DNA from: Arthrobacter ulcerisalmonis
GTDB lineage: Bacteria > Actinomycetota > Actinomycetes > Actinomycetales > Micrococcaceae
Assembly (NCBI RefSeq): GCF_900609065.1
Contig: NZ_UXAU01000025.1
Coordinates: forward strand, 1 to 64,000
Direction: 5' to 3'
DNA: 64,000 nt
Shown one piece after another: positions 1-8,658 of this stretch. Numbering within the stretch: the stretch's first letter is position 1; every line of letters begins with the position of its first letter. A program made the translations under genes and the position numbers. The notes beneath the pieces are model-generated. The model saw nothing but the letters and a program-made list of their open reading frames with translations. It was not told the DNA's origin and did not search any database.

Positions 1-22
1 TCAACCAAACTCAACGGTCTAA

Positions 23-41
23 GCCCGGTCCAATACCGGGC
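23..41 (-). terminator. Weak hairpin downstream of fhs
   Basis: A 7-bp perfect inverted repeat (GCCCGGT / ACCGGGC, loop 5 nt) lies about 80 nt beyond the fhs stop. There is no T-run after it on the minus strand, so it is only a possible intrinsic terminator. Otherwise bases 1-117 hold no gene that I can support. Confidence 0.3.
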
Positions 42-117
42 CCAAGCCACCGCAGCCTAGAATCCCAATAAACCAGTCCAACAAACGGGGACCAGTTCAA
101 AAAGTCCGGGAGGGTCG

Positions 118-1794
118 TCAGGCGAGGCCCACAGGGTTGCCGGCGTCGTCCACGTCCATCCGCAGCGCTGCCGGGACCGCGGGCAGTCCGGGCATGGTCA
201 TCACGGCACCGGTCAACGCCACGATGAAACCCGCTCCCGTTTTGGGCAGCAGGTCGCGGATGTGGATGGTGAATCCGGTGGGGGCGCCCAGCTTGGAGGC
301 GTCGTCGGTGAACGAGTACTGGGTCTTGGCCATGCAGACAGGCAGCGAGCCCCATCCGTGGCGCTCGATGTCCGCAAGCCGTTTGAGGGCGGGCACGGAG
401 AAGTCCACGCCGTCGGCACCGTAGATTTCCTGGGCGATGGTGCGGATCTTGTCCGCGACGGGCATGTCCAAGGGGTAAAGATGCCGGAAGGTGCTGGGCC
501 CGGTGAGGGCCTCGGCGACCAGGGCTGCCAGTGCGTCACCGCCGTCGCCTCCGCCGCCCCGGCCCCAGACGTCCGCGACGGCGGCCGGGACCCCTTCGTC
601 GGCACACCAGGCCAGGAGCCACTCAAGTTCCTCCGCGGTGTCTGCCGCAAACTTGTTGATGGCCACCACGGGCGGAACCCCAAACTTCGCCACGTTGGAC
701 AGGTGGCGTTTGAGATTCGCTACGCCTGAAGCCAACGCGCCAAGGTCAGGATGGGCCAGCTGGTCTTTGGCCACCCCGCCCTGCATTTTCAGGGCCCGGA
801 CGGTGGCGACCACCACCACGACCGACGGAGCCACGCCGCCCGTGCGTGCCTTGATGTCCATGTATTTTTCGGCCCCAAGATCCGCGCCGAAGCCTGCTTC
901 TGTGACCACCACATCGGCCAGCCGACGGGCGGTTTGGGTGGCAATGAGGGAATTGCAGCCGTGGGCAATGTTGGCGAAGGGGCCGCCGTGCACCAGGGCT
1001 GGCGTTCCGGCGATGGTCTGCACCAGGTTGGGCCGGACGGCGTCCTTGAGCAGCAGAGTGAGGGCGCCCTGCACCTTGAGGTCAGCCACAGTGACCGGGG
1101 CCCGATCGTAGGTGAACCCGAACGTGATGCGGCCCAGCCGGTCGCGGAGATCGTGCAGGTCAGTGGCGAGGCAGAAGACGGCCATGATTTCGGACGCCAC
1201 CGTGATGTCGAATCCGTCCTGCCGGGGCACGCCCTGAGTGGGTCCGCCGAGGCCAATGACCACCTCGCGCAACGCCCGATCGTTCATGTCAAGAACCCGT
1301 TTGAAGGTCAGCCTCCGGGGATCGATGCCCAGTTCGTTGCCTTGGTAAATATGGTTGTCCACGAGGGCCATCAGGGCATTGTTGGCGCTGGTCACGGCAT
1401 GGAAATCACCGGTGAAGTGCAGATTGATCTCGTCCATGGGCAGCACCTGCGAGTAGCCGCCACCCGTTGCGCCGCCCTTCATCCCCAGGATGGGGCCCAG
1501 CGACGGCTCCCGCAGCGCAATCATCACCTTGTGGCCAGCCCGCGCCAACGAATCAGCCAGCCCCACCGTGGTGGTCGACTTGCCCTCCCCAGCCGGTGTG
1601 GGCGACATGGCGGACACCAACACCACCTGGCCCGCTGGTTCGGGTGCGTTCAGTCGGGCTGGATCGATCTTGGCCTTGAACCTGCCGTACGGTTCCAGCG
1701 CCTCGGCATTGATCCCGGCGGCTTCTGCAATCTCCGCAATCGGCCGGATCGCGGCGGCACGGGCAATTTCAAGGTCGGACGGCAGCTCGGGCAA
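118..1794 (-). CDS. fhs: Formate--tetrahydrofolate ligase
   Basis: ATP-dependent formylation of tetrahydrofolate to 10-formyl-THF, cytosolic one-carbon metabolism. The 558-residue product is full family length. The nucleotide loop reads [13 protein letters not shown] at residues 64-76, and conserved family blocks [10 protein letters not shown] and [13 protein letters not shown] follow. I take the TTG at 1794-1792 as start because AAAGGA lies about 6 nt upstream and the N-terminus [11 protein letters not shown] is the usual one for this family. It sits 66 nt behind mshA on the same strand with no visible terminator between, so read-through is possible. Family assignment is firm; the TTG start is inference. 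Confidence 0.96.
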   Translation of the reverse strand: MPELPSDLEIARAAAIRPIAEIAEAAGINAEALEPYGRFKAKIDPARLNAPEPAGQVVLVSAMSPTPAGEGKSTTTVGLADSLARAGHKVMIALREPSLGPILGMKGGATGGGYSQVLPMDEINLHFTGDFHAVTSANNALMALVDNHIYQGNELGIDPRRLTFKRVLDMNDRALREVVIGLGGPTQGVPRQDGFDITVASEIMAVFCLATDLHDLRDRLGRITFGFTYDRAPVTVADLKVQGALTLLLKDAVRPNLVQTIAGTPALVHGGPFANIAHGCNSLIATQTARRLADVVVTEAGFGADLGAEKYMDIKARTGGVAPSVVVVVATVRALKMQGGVAKDQLAHPDLGALASGVANLKRHLSNVAKFGVPPVVAINKFAADTAEELEWLLAWCADEGVPAAVADVWGRGGGGDGGDALAALVAEALTGPSTFRHLYPLDMPVADKIRTIAQEIYGADGVDFSVPALKRLADIERHGWGSLPVCMAKTQYSFTDDASKLGAPTGFTIHIRDLLPKTGAGFIVALTGAVMTMPGLPAVPAALRMDVDDAGNPVGLA

Positions 1795-1860
1795 ACGGTG
1801 TCCTTTCGAAGTGCTGGCGAGGGGCAGTGCACAGGATGCTGGGGCGGCCGACGGCGGCCC

Positions 1861-3126
1861 TTATGACGCCGGGATCACCGGAACCAGGTGCGGGGCGGCG
1901 AAGGAATCGGCAGCAGCGTGGTAGCTGTCCAGGGTCACCGCTGCAGTCCGTTGCCAACCGGAACTCTGGGCGCGGATGGCGGCGGCGCGGCCCATGTCGG
2001 CCCGGGTGGCGGGATCGTCGTGCAACGCTTCGAGGGCATCGGCCCAGTCCGATGGATCGTGCCCGTCGACCAGGAGACCCGTGCGGCCATCGAAGATGGC
2101 ACGGGACAGCCCACCCACCCGGGTCGCAACCACCGGGGTGCCGCAGGCTTGAGCTTCCAACGCCACGAGGCCGAAGGATTCGCTGAAGGATGGCATAGCC
2201 ACCACGTCAGCGGCCCTGAACCAGGCCGCAAGCTCGGGTGCCTTGACCGGGGGAAGTTGCGTGACGACGTCGTCCAGTCCGGCCTCGGCAACCAGTGTGC
2301 GGAGGTTGAAGTCCCGATTGCCACTGATGGCGCCCAGGATGGTGAGCTGCAGCTCGATATCCGGCCGCCGTCGCCGGAGTAGACCCACGGCCTGGACCAG
2401 CACATGGGGTCCTTTAAGTCGTTGGATGCGGCCGGCAAAGACAATGTGGAAGGCGGTGGGGCTGACACGGTGTTCGGTGCGGGACCGGGCCCGGAACGCT
2501 GGGGTGAAAGTGCCCAGGTCCACGCCGGGCGGGGCCACGTCGATCTGTTCACTGTTTGCACCGTAGTGCGAGACGAGTTCGCGCGCCTCGGCATTGGTGT
2601 TGGCGATCAGCCGCGAAGCACCGCCTACAATCCGTTGCTCGCCTACCTCCCGGCGGCGCGGCTCGGGAGCTTCGCCCGACTCCAACAACAGATTTTTGAC
2701 CTTGGCCATGGTGTGCATGGTGTGCACCAGCGGCACTCCCCACAGCCGCGACAGCTCAAGACCGGCCAGCCCCGACACCCAGTAGTGCGAATGGATGATG
2801 TCATACCGGCCGTGTTGCTGCCGGCGCCGGATCTGCTCCACCTCGGCCACCATGCTGCTCAGCAGGCCCGGCAGCTCTTCCTTGGGGATCTTCCGCGGCG
2901 GGCCGGCCAGGACGTTGTGCACGCAGACGCCGGGATCGGGATGTTCGACGGCGGGCTGGTTGGCCGCTGTGGCGCGGGTAAAGATCTCCACATCCACTCC
3001 GGCCTCGGCCAGTGAGGAGGCCAACTCCCGGACGTAGACATTCATGCCGCCGGCGTCGCCGGAGCCGGGCTGTTCCATGGGGGAGGTGTGGAGGGAAAGC
3101 AGAGCGACCCTGCGGATCAATGCCAC
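1861..3126 (-). CDS. mshA: MshA-type D-inositol-3-phosphate glycosyltransferase
   Basis: GT-B retaining glycosyltransferase (GT4), 421 residues. In the MshA family it transfers GlcNAc to inositol-3-phosphate, the first step of mycothiol synthesis, the actinobacterial thiol buffer. N-terminal SLHTSPMEQPGSGDAGGMNV carries the glycine-rich donor/acceptor loop. The C-terminal half has the EX7E donor-binding motif in ESFGLVALEAQACGTPVVA. A GTG start at 3126-3124 has a strong AAGGAGG 5 nt upstream. A paralogous GT4 role cannot be excluded from sequence alone, but the N-terminal motif is typical of MshA. Confidence 0.85.
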   Translation of the reverse strand: MALIRRVALLSLHTSPMEQPGSGDAGGMNVYVRELASSLAEAGVDVEIFTRATAANQPAVEHPDPGVCVHNVLAGPPRKIPKEELPGLLSSMVAEVEQIRRRQQHGRYDIIHSHYWVSGLAGLELSRLWGVPLVHTMHTMAKVKNLLLESGEAPEPRRREVGEQRIVGGASRLIANTNAEARELVSHYGANSEQIDVAPPGVDLGTFTPAFRARSRTEHRVSPTAFHIVFAGRIQRLKGPHVLVQAVGLLRRRRPDIELQLTILGAISGNRDFNLRTLVAEAGLDDVVTQLPPVKAPELAAWFRAADVVAMPSFSESFGLVALEAQACGTPVVATRVGGLSRAIFDGRTGLLVDGHDPSDWADALEALHDDPATRADMGRAAAIRAQSSGWQRTAAVTLDSYHAAADSFAAPHLVPVIPAS

Positions 3127-3275
3127 GGGACCTCCTTCCGGGCGGCGGCGCCCCAGCCGGGCGACGCGACGGTGCGCATTCGCTAAAACACTACTCCCAA
3201 CCTACGCTCCGCCGTCGTGTCCGGTGTGCTGGCAGGACGTAACGCGCCCGATTATTCGGCCAGTTGGCCCAGCAC

Positions 3276-3281
3276 TAGAAT
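3276..3281 (+). promoter_or_regulatory. -10 box TAGAAT of alr, leaderless geometry
   Basis: TAGAAT ends 7 nt before the GTG at 3289, placing the transcription start at or next to the start codon. No Shine-Dalgarno sequence precedes the GTG. Confidence 0.6.
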
Positions 3282-3288
3282 CACTAAG

Positions 3289-4512
3289 GTGACTTACCCT
3301 GCAACGCCCGGCGAAACGAATCCCCGCTCCGGCCGGAGTCCCCGATACGAGCGGTCCGCCGTGATTGACCTCGAAGCGATCCGGCACAACGTCCGCAGGC
3401 TCGTGGCTGTCGCCTCGCCCGCCAAGGTGATGGCAGTGGTCAAGGCGGATGCCTACGGCCACGGTGCTGTCCCCGTGGCGCGAGCCGCCTTGGAAGCGGG
3501 TGCCAAGTGGCTGGGAGTGGCCCACATTTCCGAGGCGCTTGCCCTGCGCGCGGCCGGCATCGATGCTCCGCTGCTGGCCTGGCTGCATACCCAAGACAGC
3601 AATTTCGGCGCAGCAGTAGCTGCTGGCATCGACATCGGGTGTTCGGGGTGGGAGCTGGAACGCATCGTCGCGGCCGCCCGCGACCAGCAGCGTCCCGCAC
3701 GCGTGCACTTGAAAGTGGATACCGGCCTGGGCCGCAACGGCGCCACCACGCAGATGTGGGATGCGCTGGTGGGCGAGGCGATGGAGTACCAGGACGAGGG
3801 CCTGCTCCGCGTGGTGGGTATCTTCTCCCACCTGGCCGTCGCGGACGAACCCCATCGACCCGAGACGGACCAGCAACTGGCCACGTTCCGCGAAGTTCTG
3901 GCGGCCGCCGAAGATGCCGGCGTGGACCTGGAGGTCCGGCACCTCGCCAACACCCCGGCGGCGCTGTCCCGGCCTGACACCCACTTTGACCTCGTCAGGG
4001 TGGGGCTGGGGGTCTACGGGCTTTCCCCGTTCGCGGGGCAGAGTTCGGCGGAGCTCGGATTGCGGCCGGCCATGACTCTGCGCACGGAAGTTTCGCAGTG
4101 CAAGGAGGTCCAGGCCGATCAGGGCGTGTCGTACGGGCTGCACTACCGGACGGCCGCCCAGGGCACCCTGGCGTTGATTCCGCTGGGCTACGCTGACGGC
4201 GTTCCCCGGATCGCCACCGGAGGACCGGTCCGCATTGCTGGCCGCACCTACCCCGTGGTGGGGCGGATCGCCATGGACCAGATGGTGATCGACCTCGGAC
4301 CTGACAATGCCGAGATCGAACCCATCAGCGGCGGCGCCGAGGCGGTCCTGTTTGGTGACGGTGCCGACGGCGGCCCAACGGTTGATGACTGGGCGCTCGC
4401 CGCCGGCACCATCAACTACGAGGTGGTCACCAGAATCAGCCCGCGCGTCCCCCGCCAATACGTCAACGAGCAGGCGAGCCCTGACTCAGGGGCAACAATG
4501 GTGCGCGCATGA
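3289..4512 (+). CDS. alr: Alanine racemase
   Basis: PLP enzyme interconverting L- and D-alanine for peptidoglycan, 407 residues. The PLP lysine is K52 in AVVKADAYGHG and the catalytic tyrosine is Y282 in GVSYGLHYRT; both lie in the canonical contexts. An open frame continues upstream to 3217, but I start at GTG 3289 because a TAGAAT box sits 7 nt before it and the upstream residues do not look like the family. Its stop overlaps the tsaE ATG (ATGA), starting a five-gene run alr-tsaE-tsaB-rimI-tsaD in which every junction overlaps. Confidence 0.95.
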   Translation: MTYPATPGETNPRSGRSPRYERSAVIDLEAIRHNVRRLVAVASPAKVMAVVKADAYGHGAVPVARAALEAGAKWLGVAHISEALALRAAGIDAPLLAWLHTQDSNFGAAVAAGIDIGCSGWELERIVAAARDQQRPARVHLKVDTGLGRNGATTQMWDALVGEAMEYQDEGLLRVVGIFSHLAVADEPHRPETDQQLATFREVLAAAEDAGVDLEVRHLANTPAALSRPDTHFDLVRVGLGVYGLSPFAGQSSAELGLRPAMTLRTEVSQCKEVQADQGVSYGLHYRTAAQGTLALIPLGYADGVPRIATGGPVRIAGRTYPVVGRIAMDQMVIDLGPDNAEIEPISGGAEAVLFGDGADGGPTVDDWALAAGTINYEVVTRISPRVPRQYVNEQASPDSGATMVRA

Positions 4513-5069
4513 GTGCCAACGGAAGCCAGGCGAATTGGGAACACACCATCACGGCGACGACGGCGGAGCAGACGTTCGCCCTCGCCGGTACGCTGGCAGC
4601 GGCATTGTCTGCCGGCGATCTGTTGGTGCTGACCGGCGAGCTGGGTGCGGGCAAAACCACGTTCACCCAAGGTTTGGGGGCGGGATTGGGTGTCCGAGCG
4701 GGGATCATCTCGCCCACTTTCGTGCTGGTCCGCATCCATCCCAACCTCGCCACGGGGCCTCGTCCGGGTGGACCAGACCTGGTCCATGTGGACGCCTACC
4801 GGCTGGGCTCCGCCGCGGAAGTAGACGATATTGACCTGGAGAACACCATGGATAGTTCCGTGACGGTGGTGGAGTGGGGACGCGATCGGGTGGAGCACCT
4901 GAGCGAGAGCCGCTTGGAAATCGACCTGCACCGGGCCATCGGGCTCGACGGCGCGCTCGACTTCGACGCAGAAGAAACGGACGAGCCCCGGACCATTGTG
5001 CTGCGCGGCTATGGTCCGCGTTGGGCCGCAGCCCCAGACCTCGTAGCAGAAGGAGACTCCCCGTGCTGA
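4509..5069 (+). CDS. tsaE: tRNA t6A biosynthesis ATPase TsaE
   Basis: P-loop ATPase of the TsaB-TsaD-TsaE complex that makes N6-threonylcarbamoyladenosine at position 37 of ANN-decoding tRNAs. Walker A is GELGAGKTTFTQ near residues 41-52; the family block ISPTFVLVR and HVDAYRLGS follow. At 186 residues it is slightly longer than many TsaE proteins, with a C-terminal acidic extension. It overlaps alr by 4 nt and tsaB by 7 nt, so translational coupling is likely. Confidence 0.92.
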   Translation: MSANGSQANWEHTITATTAEQTFALAGTLAAALSAGDLLVLTGELGAGKTTFTQGLGAGLGVRAGIISPTFVLVRIHPNLATGPRPGGPDLVHVDAYRLGSAAEVDDIDLENTMDSSVTVVEWGRDRVEHLSESRLEIDLHRAIGLDGALDFDAEETDEPRTIVLRGYGPRWAAAPDLVAEGDSPC

Positions 5070-5734
5070 TCCTCGCCATCGACACGTCCGCCGTGGCCAG
5101 CGCAGCACTGGTCAGCGATGATGCGCCAGAGTCTGTCCTGGCCAGCTTCGCCACCGAGGACACCCGCAGCCACGCAGAGGTGCTGGCGCCGGGAATCGCG
5201 GCCATGCTTGCCGAGGCCGGAGTGTCCGGCTCAGACGTTGACGCCGTGGTGGTGGGGGTGGGGCCCGGACCGTTCACGGGCTTACGCTCCGGCATCGCCA
5301 CCGCCCGGACCCTGGCCTACGTGTGGGGCAAACCCCTGCACGGGCTGATGAGCCTGGACGCCGTGGCCCTTGAGGTCGCGGAGTCCACCGCGGCGGTCCC
5401 CGAGTTTGTCGTGGCAACCGACGCCCGGCGCAAGGAAGTCTACTGGGCCCGGTACACGCTGGCGCCGGGTCAGCTGCCGCGCCTGGTGGACGGCCCGCAC
5501 GTTGGCTTCGCCGCCGACCTGCCTGACCTGCCTGCTTTTGGCGCGGGTGCAGGGCTTTACCGGGACGTGCTCCGGGCGGACCCTGACTTCGCCGCAGAGC
5601 AACCCGATGCGCTGTTCCTCGGCCAATTCGCGTTGGCCAAGCTGACTACTGGGGAGTCCCTGCTGGATTCCACACCGCTTTACTTACGTGAATCCGACGC
5701 CCAGGTCCCGGGGCCACGGAAGCGTGCACTGTGA
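5063..5734 (+). CDS. tsaB: tRNA t6A biosynthesis protein TsaB
   Basis: ASKHA-fold scaffold partner of TsaD in t6A formation, 223 residues. N-terminal LILAIDTSAVASAAL and GVGPGPFTGLRSGIATAR are the usual TsaB signatures. The GTG at 5063 is chosen because AGAAGGAGA lies 6 nt upstream and this gives the standard MLILAIDTS N-terminus; the frame is open further upstream inside tsaE but unlikely to be used. It overlaps tsaE upstream and shares GTGA with rimI downstream. Confidence 0.93.
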   Translation: MLILAIDTSAVASAALVSDDAPESVLASFATEDTRSHAEVLAPGIAAMLAEAGVSGSDVDAVVVGVGPGPFTGLRSGIATARTLAYVWGKPLHGLMSLDAVALEVAESTAAVPEFVVATDARRKEVYWARYTLAPGQLPRLVDGPHVGFAADLPDLPAFGAGAGLYRDVLRADPDFAAEQPDALFLGQFALAKLTTGESLLDSTPLYLRESDAQVPGPRKRAL

Positions 5735-6234
5735 ATCCGGCTGGAGCAGCGGACGGCGTCACCGTGCGCGCCATGACCACGGCCGACATTCCAGCGGTCA
5801 ACGCCCTCGAACAGCGACTGTTCCCCATCGACGCGTGGCCAGAGCACATGTTCGTGGCCGAGCTGTCGCAGCCGGAGACCCGGCACTATCTGGTTGCCGA
5901 GGATGCGGCCGGAATTGTGGGCTACGCCGGCCTCATGTGCATCGAGCCCATCGCTGACGTCCAAACCATCGCCGTCGTGCCCGAATATGAAGGCCGCGGG
6001 ATCGGCAGCACCCTGCTGACGCGGCTCATCACCGAAGCGAAGGGCAGGGGTGCCGCGGACGTCCTGCTCGAGGTCCGTGCGGACAATCCCCGGGCGCAGG
6101 CGCTGTACGTGCGCTTTGGCTTCGAGCAGATCCATGTCCGGCCCGGGTACTACCGTGACGGCGTCGATGCCCTCATCATGCGCCTGCCCCTGATCGAGAC
6201 GTCCCCACAATCTTCCGAGGCAGGTAAGCCATGA
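5731..6234 (+). CDS. rimI: Ribosomal protein S18 alanine N-acetyltransferase
   Basis: GNAT-fold acetyltransferase, 167 residues, expected to acetylate the N-terminal alanine of ribosomal protein S18. The acetyl-CoA loop is [15 protein letters not shown], followed by [19 protein letters not shown], the RimI signature. GTG start overlaps the tsaB stop (GTGA) and its own stop overlaps tsaD (ATGA). The position between tsaB and tsaD is the usual bacterial arrangement and supports RimI over a generic GNAT. Confidence 0.9.
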   Translation: MNPAGAADGVTVRAMTTADIPAVNALEQRLFPIDAWPEHMFVAELSQPETRHYLVAEDAAGIVGYAGLMCIEPIADVQTIAVVPEYEGRGIGSTLLTRLITEAKGRGAADVLLEVRADNPRAQALYVRFGFEQIHVRPGYYRDGVDALIMRLPLIETSPQSSEAGKP

Positions 6235-7355
6235 ACCGCGCGCAACCATTGGTCCTGGGTATCGAATCCTCCTGCGATGAGACCGGTGTGGGCATTGTCC
6301 GGGGCACCGAACTGCTCACCAACACGGTCTCCTCCTCCATGGACGAACACGTCCGGTTTGGCGGTGTGATCCCGGAGATCGCCTCGCGGGCGCACCTCGA
6401 CGCCTTCATCCCCACCCTTGACCAAGCCCTCGCCGACGCTGGGGTGAGACTCGCCGACATCGACGCCATCGCCGTCACCGCAGGTCCAGGCCTCGCCGGG
6501 GCCCTCATGGTGGGCGTGTGCGCCGCCAAGGCCCTCGCCGTGGCAACCGGCAAACCGCTGTACGCGATCAATCACCTGGTGGCGCACGTGGGCGTGGGGT
6601 TGCTGGACCAAAACGCGGCCGACGGCGGCACGCCGGGTGGGAGCGCCCAACCAGGTGGTGCCCCGCAGCTGCCCGCCCATCTCGGCGCGCTGCTCGTCTC
6701 CGGCGGACACACCGAAATCCTGAAGATCAACAGCCTCACCGATGACGTGCAACTCCTGGGTTCCACCATTGACGATGCTGCCGGCGAAGCCTACGACAAG
6801 GTGGCCCGGATCCTGGGCCTGGGCTACCCCGGCGGCCCCGCGATCGACAAACTGGCCCGAACCGGCAACGGTAAGGCGATCCGGTTTCCGCGCGGCCTCA
6901 GCCAACCCAAGTACATGGGCACGGCCGAGGAGCCGGGCAAGCATCGGTATGACTGGTCCTTCAGCGGCCTGAAAACTGCCGTGGCCAGGTGCGTTGAACA
7001 GTTCGAGGCGCGCGGCGAAGAGGTGCCGGTGGCAGACATCGCGGCGTCGTTCCAGGAAGCAGTGGTGGATATTATCACGTCCAAAGCGGTCCTCGCCTGC
7101 CGGGAGCACGGCATCACGGACGTGTTGCTGGGCGGGGGAGTGGCCGCCAATTCCAGGCTCCGGGAACTGACCGCGCAGCGCTGCGGGTCGGCCGGGATCC
7201 GGCTACACGTGCCGGCACTGAACCTTTGTACGGACAACGGCGCCATGGTGGCCGCCTTGGGCGCGCAGCTGGTCATGGCCGGCAAGGAACCCAGTGACAT
7301 CGGCTTTGCACCGGATTCCTCGCTCCCGGTCACCTCGGTGCTGCTGGACGCCTGA
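6231..7355 (+). CDS. tsaD: tRNA N6-adenosine threonylcarbamoyltransferase TsaD
   Basis: Catalytic subunit of t6A synthesis, transferring the threonylcarbamoyl group from TC-AMP to A37. N-terminal [14 protein letters not shown] and the metal-binding histidines of [11 protein letters not shown] are present, as are SGGHTEI and [11 protein letters not shown]. The 374-residue length exceeds E. coli TsaD because of an insert after the HLVAHV motif ([15 protein letters not shown] region), a low-complexity loop seen in actinobacteria. Last gene of the alr-tsaD run; only about 50 nt separate it from the convergent ybdK-like gene. Confidence 0.96.
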   Translation: MNRAQPLVLGIESSCDETGVGIVRGTELLTNTVSSSMDEHVRFGGVIPEIASRAHLDAFIPTLDQALADAGVRLADIDAIAVTAGPGLAGALMVGVCAAKALAVATGKPLYAINHLVAHVGVGLLDQNAADGGTPGGSAQPGGAPQLPAHLGALLVSGGHTEILKINSLTDDVQLLGSTIDDAAGEAYDKVARILGLGYPGGPAIDKLARTGNGKAIRFPRGLSQPKYMGTAEEPGKHRYDWSFSGLKTAVARCVEQFEARGEEVPVADIAASFQEAVVDIITSKAVLACREHGITDVLLGGGVAANSRLRELTAQRCGSAGIRLHVPALNLCTDNGAMVAALGAQLVMAGKEPSDIGFAPDSSLPVTSVLLDA

Positions 7356-7407
7356 CCGCCGGCTGACTACCTGACCGCCAGCCTGAACGCCAGGGGTCTC
7401 CCGTCCG

Positions 7408-8559
7408 TTATGCGGCGGGACCGTTCCGCATCTGCTTGACCAAGTCCAGTACCACGGCCTGCAGGTCGCCACCGCTCTCAGCAGCGACACGCCGCTGCCG
7501 CTGGTAGCCGGCGCCGCGGGTGATGATCTTTTCGACGTCCGCCAGTTCGTCGGAGCAACCGAGTTTCGCTGCGACCGGCTCCAACCGGTTGAGCGTGGCC
7601 ATCAGGTGCTCGGTGACCAACTGCTCGTTGCCGGCGGAGTCCAGGATGATGATCGCGTCCATGCCATAGCGGGCGGCACGCCACTTGTTTTCCTGGATGT
7701 GCCAGGGCTGCATGGTGGGGATGGTGCCGCCGTTGTCGAGCGTAGTGGAGAATTCGTCCACCAAACATTGGGTGAGCGCGGCGATGGCACCGACTTCTTC
7801 CAGGGTGGCGAGGCCGTCGCAGATGCGCATCTCGATGGTGCCGAGGTTGGGGACCGGGCGGATGTCCCAACGGATTTCGGACAGGGTGTCGATCACCCCG
7901 GTGGTGAACATGTCCTGGACGTAGGACTCGTAGTCAGCCCAGGAAGAGAACTGGAACGGCAGGCCGGCCGTGGGAAGTTGCTGGAACATCAGCGCCCGGT
8001 GTGAGGCGTAGCCGGTATCTTCGCCACCCCAGAATGGGCTGGAGGCGGACAGCGCTTGGAAGTGCGGGAAGTAATTCACCAGGCCGTCCAGCACGGGCAG
8101 GGCCTTTTCCTTGCGGTCCAGTCCCACGTGCACGTGGACGCCGTAGATGACCATCTGCCGGCCCCACCACTGGGTCCTGTCGATCAGCTTTGCGTAGCGT
8201 TCCTTGTCCGTGACGGGCTGCAACTGCGGCGGGCTGAACGGGTGGCTGCCGGCACAGAAGAGCTCAACACCCATGGGATCGGTGATTTCGCGGACGGCTG
8301 CCACGGACCGGCTGAGGTCCGCCTTGGCGTCAGCGACCGTTTCGCAGATGCCCGTGACGAGTTCCACGGTGTTCAGCAGGAGTTCCTGCTTGATGTGCGG
8401 GTGCTCGTCATCCTCATTGAGTTCGGGATGCCGGGCGGCCACGCCGCGAAGGACCTGGTTGGCTACTGATGCGAGTTCGCCAGTGGCACCATTGACCAGT
8501 GCCAGTTCCCATTCCACCCCGAGGGTGGATTGCCGAGAGGTGGCGAAGTCGATCTTCAC
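7408..8559 (-). CDS. YbdK-type carboxylate-amine ligase (GCS2 family)
   Basis: Glutamate-cysteine ligase family 2, ATP-grasp-like fold, 383 residues. The N-terminus TLGVEWELALV and the motif HVHVGLDRKE are characteristic; E. coli YbdK has weak gamma-glutamylcysteine ligase activity, but in mycothiol-making actinobacteria the physiological substrate is unknown. I use GTG 8559-8557 (AAGGAC just upstream) rather than the open upstream frame. A TAGACT box on the minus strand at 8637-8632 could be the -10, giving a leader of about 65 nt. Confidence 0.85.
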   Translation of the reverse strand: MKIDFATSRQSTLGVEWELALVNGATGELASVANQVLRGVAARHPELNEDDEHPHIKQELLLNTVELVTGICETVADAKADLSRSVAAVREITDPMGVELFCAGSHPFSPPQLQPVTDKERYAKLIDRTQWWGRQMVIYGVHVHVGLDRKEKALPVLDGLVNYFPHFQALSASSPFWGGEDTGYASHRALMFQQLPTAGLPFQFSSWADYESYVQDMFTTGVIDTLSEIRWDIRPVPNLGTIEMRICDGLATLEEVGAIAALTQCLVDEFSTTLDNGGTIPTMQPWHIQENKWRAARYGMDAIIILDSAGNEQLVTEHLMATLNRLEPVAAKLGCSDELADVEKIITRGAGYQRQRRVAAESGGDLQAVVLDLVKQMRNGPAA

Positions 8560-8645
8560 ATGTGTCCTTTGCTGTCCGGGTGCCGTTGGCTCTTGCTGGC
8601 AGGATGCTGCAACGGGCACACGGTTCCTTCAGTCTAGTGCAGGGG

Positions 8646-8651
8646 TAGCAT
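8646..8651 (+). promoter_or_regulatory. -10 box TAGCAT of the GH3 gene, leaderless geometry
   Basis: TAGCAT is separated from the ATG at 8659 by 7 nt; no ribosome-binding site is present. Confidence 0.5.
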
Positions 8652-8658
8652 CGAGATA

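Noticed and set aside
118..1866. Long open frames on the strand opposite fhs, such as 751-1866
   Set aside because: High GC leaves antisense frames open; no recognisable domains, and fhs fully accounts for the region. The same applies to the opposite strands of groEL, guaA and the helicase-like gene.
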